DNA from: Providencia rettgeri
GTDB lineage: Bacteria; Pseudomonadota; Gammaproteobacteria; Enterobacterales; Enterobacteriaceae
NCBI GenBank assembly: GCA_900455085.1
Contig: UGTZ01000001.1
Span: 1,766,501 to 1,830,500 of the forward strand
DNA length: 64,000 nucleotides
Direction of reading: 5' to 3'
Under the pieces are notes generated by a model. It was not told the origin of the DNA. It searched no databases and saw nothing but the letters and a program-made list of their open reading frames with translations. Positions 58,517 through 64,000 of the stretch are shown here, piece by piece (the first letter of the stretch is position 1; every line of letters starts with the position of its first letter). Position numbers and translations under genes: made by a program.

Positions 58517-60034
58517 ATGTGCGGTATTGTCGGTATCGCCGGTGTTACACCGGTAAACCAATCAATTTATGATGCTCTCACGGTGCTTCAGCATCGTGGG
58601 CAAGATGCAGCAGGTATTGCCACAATTGATGGCAAAAACAACATTCGTTTACGCAAAGCAAATGGTCTTGTTAAAGATGTGTTTGAAACACGTCATATGT
58701 TGAGATTACAAGGCTGCATGGGGTTAGGGCATGTCCGTTATCCAACAGCCGGTAGCTCGAGCGCTTCTGAGGCGCAGCCTTTCTACGTAAACTCACCTTT
58801 TGGTATTACACTTGCACATAATGGTAATCTGACAAACGCTCATGAGCTCACTCGGAGTTTATTTGAAACAGCGCGTCGCCATGTTAATACTACTTCTGAT
58901 TCTGAGATATTATTGAATGTATTAGCACATGAGCTGGATAGGTTTGACCATTTCCCTCTTGAGCCAGACAATGTTTTCAGTGCGGTGTCGGCCATGCATA
59001 AAAAATTACGCGGTGCATATGCCTGTGTAGCGCTAATTATTGGTCATGGTATGTTGGCCTTCCGCGACCCTCATGGAATTCGCCCATTAGTACTAGGGCG
59101 CCGCATTACTGAAAGCGGTGAGCATGAATATATGGTCGCTTCAGAAAGTGTTGCGCTTGATACTTTAGGGTTCGAATTTTTACGCGATGTTGCTCCGGGC
59201 GAAGCGGTCTATGTGACAGAAAAAGGGCAACTATTTACACGCCAATGTTCTGATAACCCGCAATTGACCCCATGTATCTTTGAATATGTGTATTTTGCTC
59301 GCCAAGACTCCTTTATTGATAAAGTGTCTGTGTATAACGCAAGATTACGCATGGGGCAAAAATTGGGCGCCAAAATTGCTCGAGAATGGGAAGATTTAAA
59401 CATCGATGTGGTAATTCCTATTCCAGAAACATCGTGTGATATCGCACTAGAAATCGCTCATATTCTGGATAAACCTTACCGCCAAGGTTTTGTGAAAAAT
59501 CGTTATGTTGGTCGTACGTTTATCATGCCGGGTCAACAAGAGCGTCGCAAATCAGTCCGTCGTAAGCTCAATGCGAACCGTGCAGAGTTTCGTGATAAAA
59601 ACGTTTTACTCATTGATGATTCTATTGTCCGTGGAACCACGTCTGAGCAAATTGTTGAACTTGCTCGCGAAGCAGGGGCAAAAAACGTTTATTTCGCCTC
59701 AGCGGCACCTGAAGTTCGTTTTCCAAACGTATATGGTATTGATATGCCCAATGCCAATGAACTTATCGCCCATGGCCGTGAAGTCGACGAAATTCGTAAA
59801 CTGATCGGTGCTGATGGCCTGATTTTCCAAGATTTAACCGATTTAGTCGCTGCCGTCCGTGAAGAAAACCCTGAAATCACCGAATTTGAGTGCTCCGTGT
59901 TTGATGGTATTTATGTGACCAAAGATATCGACCAAAGTTATTTAGATTATTTGGAAAACCTACGTAAGGACGATGAGTTAAAGTTGAAGGATCAGAGTGA
60001 GGTTGAAGACCTAGAGATTTATAACGAAGGCTAA
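58517..60034 (+). CDS. purF: PurF, amidophosphoribosyltransferase
   Basis: 505 residues, exactly the E. coli length. N-terminal nucleophile Cys2 (MCGIVGIAG), glutaminase residues in GLGHVRYPTAGSS, and the PRPP loop VLLIDDSIVRGTTSEQ. First committed step of purine synthesis: PRPP and glutamine to phosphoribosylamine. Second gene of the operon. Confidence 0.97.
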   Translation: MCGIVGIAGVTPVNQSIYDALTVLQHRGQDAAGIATIDGKNNIRLRKANGLVKDVFETRHMLRLQGCMGLGHVRYPTAGSSSASEAQPFYVNSPFGITLAHNGNLTNAHELTRSLFETARRHVNTTSDSEILLNVLAHELDRFDHFPLEPDNVFSAVSAMHKKLRGAYACVALIIGHGMLAFRDPHGIRPLVLGRRITESGEHEYMVASESVALDTLGFEFLRDVAPGEAVYVTEKGQLFTRQCSDNPQLTPCIFEYVYFARQDSFIDKVSVYNARLRMGQKLGAKIAREWEDLNIDVVIPIPETSCDIALEIAHILDKPYRQGFVKNRYVGRTFIMPGQQERRKSVRRKLNANRAEFRDKNVLLIDDSIVRGTTSEQIVELAREAGAKNVYFASAAPEVRFPNVYGIDMPNANELIAHGREVDEIRKLIGADGLIFQDLTDLVAAVREENPEITEFECSVFDGIYVTKDIDQSYLDYLENLRKDDELKLKDQSEVEDLEIYNEG

Positions 60035-60060
60035 ATTTTCGTCAATTTTCGTCATAGTTT

Positions 60061-60152
60061 GGGCTACAGCGTTGTTGGCTTCACAAATTCGCCCTAGTCA
60101 CGTAGTTTTCTACGCTCCTAGGGTCTCTTTGCTAGCCGCCTAGCTGTAACCC
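60061..60152. repeat. ERIC-like palindromic intergenic repeat, best copy
   Basis: About 92-bp imperfect palindrome after purF. Outer arms GGGCTACAGC (60061-60070) and TAGCTGTAACCC (60141-60152), central hairpin CCCTAG...CTAGGG (60092-60123) with GTAG-TTTT-CTAC at its tip. Layout and wording (GCTACAGCGTTGTTGGC) fit the non-coding miniature repeats of Enterobacterales. Weaker copies occur near 61153 and 62760. Confidence 0.7.
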
Positions 60153-60326
60153 TAACTATATAGAAAATCCACAGTGATTCTGATTTTTCCCATCTTTAAT
60201 CTGTAGCCTAAAATATCAAGAAAACTATGACGTCAAATGAAGGCCTAAGTTACAGTTATATCTGATTTAAAATACGTAAAAATCGAGTAAGCTAGAGGGA
60301 CATTAACTGCCTATTTGGAGCGATAT

Positions 60327-61151
60327 ATGGCTGATTTCAACTCCCTTCCTGATGTGATTAAACCTTTTGTAGATAAAATCAAATCCACTAAAAAATCCCT
60401 TGTTGAAATGACGTTAACCCCAGTTGAAGACTATATTTTATGGGATAGTCGTGTCGGGGGAATGCCGTATTTGCCAATAAATGAAAAGTATCCGACGAAT
60501 AGCGCAGGAACGCCGCTCAAATTACTTGCCCAAATTAACTTTGCACAAATGCCTAAATTAGAAAATTACCCTGAAAAGGGTATTTTACAGTTTTTTATTG
60601 GTGGTGATGACTTATATGGAGCCGACTTTGAACAAAGGCAAAAACAGGAAGATTTCCGCATTATTTATTGGAAAGATATTATTGAAGATGCCAGCCAATT
60701 AACTCAAGATTTTTCTGCCGTGATTGCGGCTCATTCCGATGATTACTATACCCCTATAGATCACCAATACAGTATTGAATATACGCCTGCGGAGCAGTAC
60801 ATCAGCATCGATGATTTCCAATTTGGTCAGAAAATATTAGGGGTTGATAACCTCTATGATTATGAGGACCAATTTGACGGTGAAGACTTTTACGACGAAT
60901 GGGTTGAGCCTTACAGTGATACTTTTGAATCAGGGGCACATTGCATAGGCGGTTATCCGTTCTTCACTCAAACCGACCCAAGAGAATACGAAAAAGATAT
61001 TCAACAATATGAATTACTTCTCCAAATAAATACCGATTATGAAATAGGGATTATGTGGGGAGATATGGGAGTGGGTAATTTCTTTATTCACCCCGATGAC
61101 CTGAAGAAAAGAGATTTTAGTCGAGTCGTGTATAATTGGGATTGTGGCTGA
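60327..61151 (+). CDS. DUF1963 (YwqG-like) protein
   Basis: 274 residues, acidic. Matches the YwqG/DUF1963 pattern: GGMPYLPINEKYPTN, LKLLAQINFAQMPKL, GILQFFIGGDD, GGYPFFTQTDPREYE, and MGVGNFFIHPDDLKKRDFS near the C-terminus. Function unknown; often found near polymorphic toxin immunity genes, but no toxin is visible here. ATG at 60327 has GGAG six bases upstream. Inserted between purF and ubiX and flanked by repeat copies. Confidence 0.88.
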   Translation: MADFNSLPDVIKPFVDKIKSTKKSLVEMTLTPVEDYILWDSRVGGMPYLPINEKYPTNSAGTPLKLLAQINFAQMPKLENYPEKGILQFFIGGDDLYGADFEQRQKQEDFRIIYWKDIIEDASQLTQDFSAVIAAHSDDYYTPIDHQYSIEYTPAEQYISIDDFQFGQKILGVDNLYDYEDQFDGEDFYDEWVEPYSDTFESGAHCIGGYPFFTQTDPREYEKDIQQYELLLQINTDYEIGIMWGDMGVGNFFIHPDDLKKRDFSRVVYNWDCG

Positions 61152-61152
61152 T

Positions 61153-61200
61153 GGCTTAAATTTTCGTTATAGGTAGGATTGCAGCATTGTTGGTATCTGC
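61153..61200. repeat. Degenerate or partial copy of the intergenic repeat
   Basis: AAATTTTCGT...GATTGCAGCATTGTTGGTATCTG resembles the left part of the 60061 element with its 5' flank. The right half is missing. Confidence 0.4.
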
Positions 61201-61255
61201 AATTTTAGTGAATATTGTATATAATGCGCTGAGTTATCGTGAATAGGGCAGCGAA

Positions 61256-61828
61256 ATGAAAAAACTGATCATTGGGTTAACAGGGGCGAGTGGGGCTATT
61301 TATGGCGTCCGTTTGCTTGAAGTGTTGAAGCCTGTCAAAGAGGTAGAAACCCATTTGGTGATGAGTGCAGCTGCCCGCCAAACATTAGCATTAGAAACTG
61401 ACTATAGTGTAAAAGAGGTTCAGCAGTTAGCTGACCATAACTATGATAGTCGCGATATCGCCGCTGCAATTTCTTCAGGTTCGTTTCGCACTGCTGGAAT
61501 GGTGATCATGCCCTGCACCATGAAGACACTGTCTGGCATTGTTCATAGCTACACTGATACATTAGTCACAAGAGCTGCCGATGTGGTCCTCAAAGAAGGC
61601 AAAAAGCTAGTGCTGGGTGTGCGTGAAACGCCGTTGCATGTTGGCCATTTGCGTTTAATGGTACAAGCGGCAGAGATGGGAGCCGTGATCATGCCCCCGA
61701 TGCCAGCGTTTTATCACCAACCTGAAACAATCCAAGATATTGTAGACCAAACGGTGAATCGCATCCTTGATCAGTTTGATATCGAACTGGAACAAGACCT
61801 ATTTCACCGCTGGCAAGGGGTGAAATAA
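61256..61828 (+). CDS. ubiX: UbiX, flavin prenyltransferase
   Basis: 190 residues. Prenylates FMN to prFMN, the cofactor of UbiD in ubiquinone synthesis. Flavin motif GLTGASGAIYGVRLLEVL, PCTMKTLSGIVHSYTDTL and VLGVRETPLHVGHLRLM are intact. RBS-like GGGCAGCG before the ATG. Confidence 0.95.
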   Translation: MKKLIIGLTGASGAIYGVRLLEVLKPVKEVETHLVMSAAARQTLALETDYSVKEVQQLADHNYDSRDIAAAISSGSFRTAGMVIMPCTMKTLSGIVHSYTDTLVTRAADVVLKEGKKLVLGVRETPLHVGHLRLMVQAAEMGAVIMPPMPAFYHQPETIQDIVDQTVNRILDQFDIELEQDLFHRWQGVK

Positions 61829-61831
61829 CCC

Positions 61832-62744
61832 TTATTCATCTGTATGTGGAATAAGCAAGTCAGTAAGTGCTTCTTTTAATTCGATATGTTCAAACTGGAA
61901 TCCTGCTTCCTCCAACCTTTTGGGAATAGCTTGCTGGCCACCCAACACCAACGCTGCAGATTCCCCCATGATGGCCTTAATCACAAAAGCGGGCGTTCGC
62001 ACAAATGAAGGGCGATTGAGAACATCACCTAACGTGGCAGAAAATAAGTCATTATGGACTGGATAAGGTGAGGTCATATTAAAGGGCCCAGAAAGCGTTG
62101 GGCTATCCAATAGAAAACAAATTGCCCGAACCATATCGTTGATATGTATCCATGGCATGTATTGTTTTCCGTCACCGATTGGGCCTCCCGCCCCCCATTT
62201 TGAAAATGGGGAGAATTTTAGCCAGTAAACCGCCATTCGCCGATAGCACTAGGCCAGTGCGTAGTAAACAAACGCGAGTTTTTTCCGACTGTGCATTAAC
62301 GGCTAATGCTTCCCAATGCTGTGTGAGTTGGTGAGTAAATTCATCGTGGGGTTGTTCGTCTTCAGTCACGACCGATTGGCCTTGGTTACCATAATAACCA
62401 ACAGCAGACCCCGATAAAAATACACGAGGTGGCGTTTCACTGGCGAGGATTAATTCACTTAGTTTTTGCGTCAATTTCCAACGACTATCGCACAATAACT
62501 TTTTTTGTTCTTCGGTCCAGCGCTTATCAGCGATCGGTTCGCCAGCAAGATTAATAACAGCATCAAAGTCATTCAGGTGAGTTTGCTCATTAAGAGACGT
62601 CCAGCACTCAACAGCCTTACAAAAATGGCTATAAACTTTTTGCGGAGAACGGCTTAACACAGTAACCTGATGCCCAAGAGAAATCAGTTTTTGGATAAGT
62701 GGTGTTCCGATTAGCCCGGTGCCGCCTGTTATGAGTATTTTCAT
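61832..62744 (-). CDS. yfcH: YfcH, TIGR01777 sugar-epimerase-like NAD(P) protein (one frameshift as read)
   Basis: Extended-SDR protein with GxxGxxG (ITGGTGLIGTPLIQ) and FLSGSAVGYYG; function unknown. The frames switch at the six-C run 62191-62196; one base fewer gives FKMGAGGPIGDGKQYMPWIH and 303 residues (E. coli 297). ATG at 62744 with GGGGAT upstream is preferred to the ATG at 62759. Confidence 0.9.
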
Positions 62745-63097
62745 CGCCATCCCCGTCATATTTCAAACCGCAGCGTTGTTGCTTGCGTTCTATCACCTTA
62801 GTCACAATACACCAACTTTGCGTATTAACTTCTCATTAGTGTCACAAACTACAGCGTTATGATTTAACTATAGCATTTGTGAATACAATTTGTATGATTT
62901 GCTTGGAGTATCATAAAGAAACCTGGCTTCATTATCATTGCAATAAAGAAGTGCTTTTTATGATGGCAACTAATCACAAATTCAGCTAGGATCATCTCCA
63001 TAGGTGCGGATCAATGCGGATTGGTATTGTCTGGCATACAATAATAATCAGTCTAATGATATAAGCATTTTTAGCTTAAAAATAAAAGGTTTACAGG
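62745..63097. other. yfcH-yfcD divergent intergenic region with degenerate repeat
   Basis: 62760-62865 carries a degraded repeat copy (CCGCAGCGTTGTTGCTTGCG, CTTAGTCAC, and ACTACAGCGTTATG as the opposite arm). The rest is AT-rich promoter DNA for yfcD. A 33-codon frame starting near 62895 lacks an RBS and is not called. Confidence 0.45.
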
Positions 63098-63640
63098 ATG
63101 GAACAACCAACCGAAGTCGTTGAATGGGTCGATATTGTTGATGAAGACAATACGGTGATTGCTCAGGCAACACGTAGCCAAATGCGGGCAGAAAACCTAC
63201 GCCACCGTGCAACTTACATTGTTGTTCATGACGGAATGGGCAAAATATTGGTTCAACGACGCACTGATATTAAAGATTTTCACCCCGGTTTCCTCGACGC
63301 AACAGCAGGTGGAGTCGTGACAAAAGGGGAAAACATCCTTGACTCTGCAAAGCGCGAAGCTGAAGAAGAGCTGGGTATTGCAGGCGTTCCTTTTGCGGAA
63401 CATGGCCATTTTTATTTTGAAGATGCGCATTGTCGTGTATGGGGTGGGTTGTTTAGCTGTGTGAGTCATGGTCCATTTGCTTTACAAGAATCTGAAGTTG
63501 TTGAAGTCAGTTGGTTGACCCCTAAAGAGATCAGCGCGCGCTGTGATGAATTTACGCCAGATTCACTCAAAGCACTTTCCTTATGGTTAACTCGCAATAA
63601 TGAGTTAGAAAAAACCATCACTTGTGCTGAAAATTCATAA
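63098..63640 (+). CDS. yfcD: YfcD, Nudix hydrolase
   Basis: 180 residues. Nudix box GGVVTKGENILDSAKREAEEELGI spans residues about 69-92 with all catalytic Glu. Related to isopentenyl-diphosphate isomerase-type Nudix proteins; the substrate is unknown. Same neighbour (yfcH) as in the E. coli region. RBS weak. Confidence 0.93.
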   Translation: MEQPTEVVEWVDIVDEDNTVIAQATRSQMRAENLRHRATYIVVHDGMGKILVQRRTDIKDFHPGFLDATAGGVVTKGENILDSAKREAEEELGIAGVPFAEHGHFYFEDAHCRVWGGLFSCVSHGPFALQESEVVEVSWLTPKEISARCDEFTPDSLKALSLWLTRNNELEKTITCAENS

Positions 63641-63657
63641 CCGATCAGATTTAAATT

Positions 63658-63692
63658 ATTAAAGGGCTGTTTTATTTAGCCCTTTAATTTTT
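63658..63692 (+). terminator. Terminator of yfcD
   Basis: TTAAAGGGCT / AGCCCTTTAA with a short AT-rich loop, followed by a T run. Confidence 0.88.
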
Positions 63693-63878
63693 TTCTCCCA
63701 AAATCAAATCTCTAGCAAAGTTAATTTCTGGCTAATATATAACGATTAGTTATAACCAACTTGCATGCTAAACGATGTATTCATTTCCACACTAGATATA
63801 ATGTGACAGAACTTAACATTTATCGTTTGCGATATGATGCACTGCTTGATGTATATATAACGCTTCGAGAGAATAAAA

Positions 63879-64000
63879 ATGACAATTGATAAACAGAATA
63901 CTTTTTTGAAACAACAACACCTTGAGAACGTAACCAATAAAGCTCGCGAGATTATGGAGCGTGAAGGAATTGAAGCATTAATCGCAACCGTGGGTGATAA
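63879..64000 (+). CDS. N-terminus of an unidentified gene (cut by window end); possibly M24-type peptidase
   Basis: ATG at 63879 opens 40 codons to the edge: MTIDKQNTFLKQQ..., NKAREIMEREGIEALIATVG. GAGAGAAT upstream is a possible RBS. The pattern R-x-x-M-x-x-x-G-I-x-A-L-I-A-T resembles the N-terminal domain of Xaa-Pro peptidases and creatinases. The stretch is too short to be sure. Confidence 0.5.
   Translation, partial: MTIDKQNTFLKQQHLENVTNKAREIMEREGIEALIATVGD

Noticed and set aside
62895..63000. 33-codon open frame between yfcH and yfcD
   Set aside because: No RBS before its ATG, no membrane or repeat character, and the region looks like promoter and degraded repeat.

Overview
The window looks like a chromosomal segment of a Providencia-like member of the Morganellaceae (Enterobacterales). 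The DNA is AT-rich, the core genes are close relatives of E. coli genes, and the backbone follows the E. coli order argW-mlaA-fadL-yfcZ-fadIJ-sixA-smrB-prmB-aroC-yfcA-epmC-yfcL-mnmC-fabB and then pdxB-usg-truA-dedA-accD-folC-dedD-cvpA-purF-ubiX-yfcH-yfcD. The genus is inferred from overall character, not from a marker gene.

Layout. 1-9018 (minus strand): part of a type VI secretion locus, in transcription order tssB, tssC, tssK, tssL, a TagL-like OmpA protein, hcp, a hairpin terminator, then clpV running off the left edge. 9670-9744: tRNA-Arg(CCT), argW. 10099-18596: outer-membrane lipid homeostasis and fatty-acid beta-oxidation (mlaA, fadL, yfcZ, fadI, fadJ), then sixA and smrB, with FadR-like sites at fadL and fadI. 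18821-26089: a histidine-utilisation block (hutI, hutC, hutU, hutH, permease) lying between smrB and prmB, with a shared TGTATATACA operator-like palindrome at hutI and hutU and no hutG. 26303-34336: prmB, aroC, yfcA, epmC, yfcL, a GNAT, mnmC and fabB; the fabB promoter has adjacent FadR-like and FabR-like sites. 34496-50943: an accessory stretch between fabB and pdxB. It holds an AT-rich islet of orphan genes, the tctCBA tricarboxylate transporter with its tctDE two-component system, a long coiled-coil protein with a 9-bp tandem repeat, a SEL1-repeat protein of about 1550 residues, and a divergent EamA exporter/AraC regulator pair. 51030-63640: housekeeping genes pdxB to yfcD, with a DUF1963 gene and an ERIC-like palindromic repeat family between purF and yfcD. 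A partial gene starts at 63879.

A key property of this sequence is that at least a dozen genes, including conserved core genes (usg, epmC, yfcA, yfcH, tctA, tctC, tssK, clpV), are each broken by a single-base gain or loss, nearly always in a mononucleotide run. Restoring one base gives full-length, family-sized proteins every time. The simplest reading is uncorrected homopolymer error in the assembly, not gene decay. Such genes are annotated over their full extent with the break noted. One lesion, an in-frame TAA in the TagL-like gene, does not fit that error type.

I found no CRISPR array, insertion sequence or integrase. The least explained content is the accessory stretch 34.5-48.8 kb (candidate effector-like and SEL1/coiled-coil proteins) and a 31-residue membrane protein gene between mlaA and fadL.
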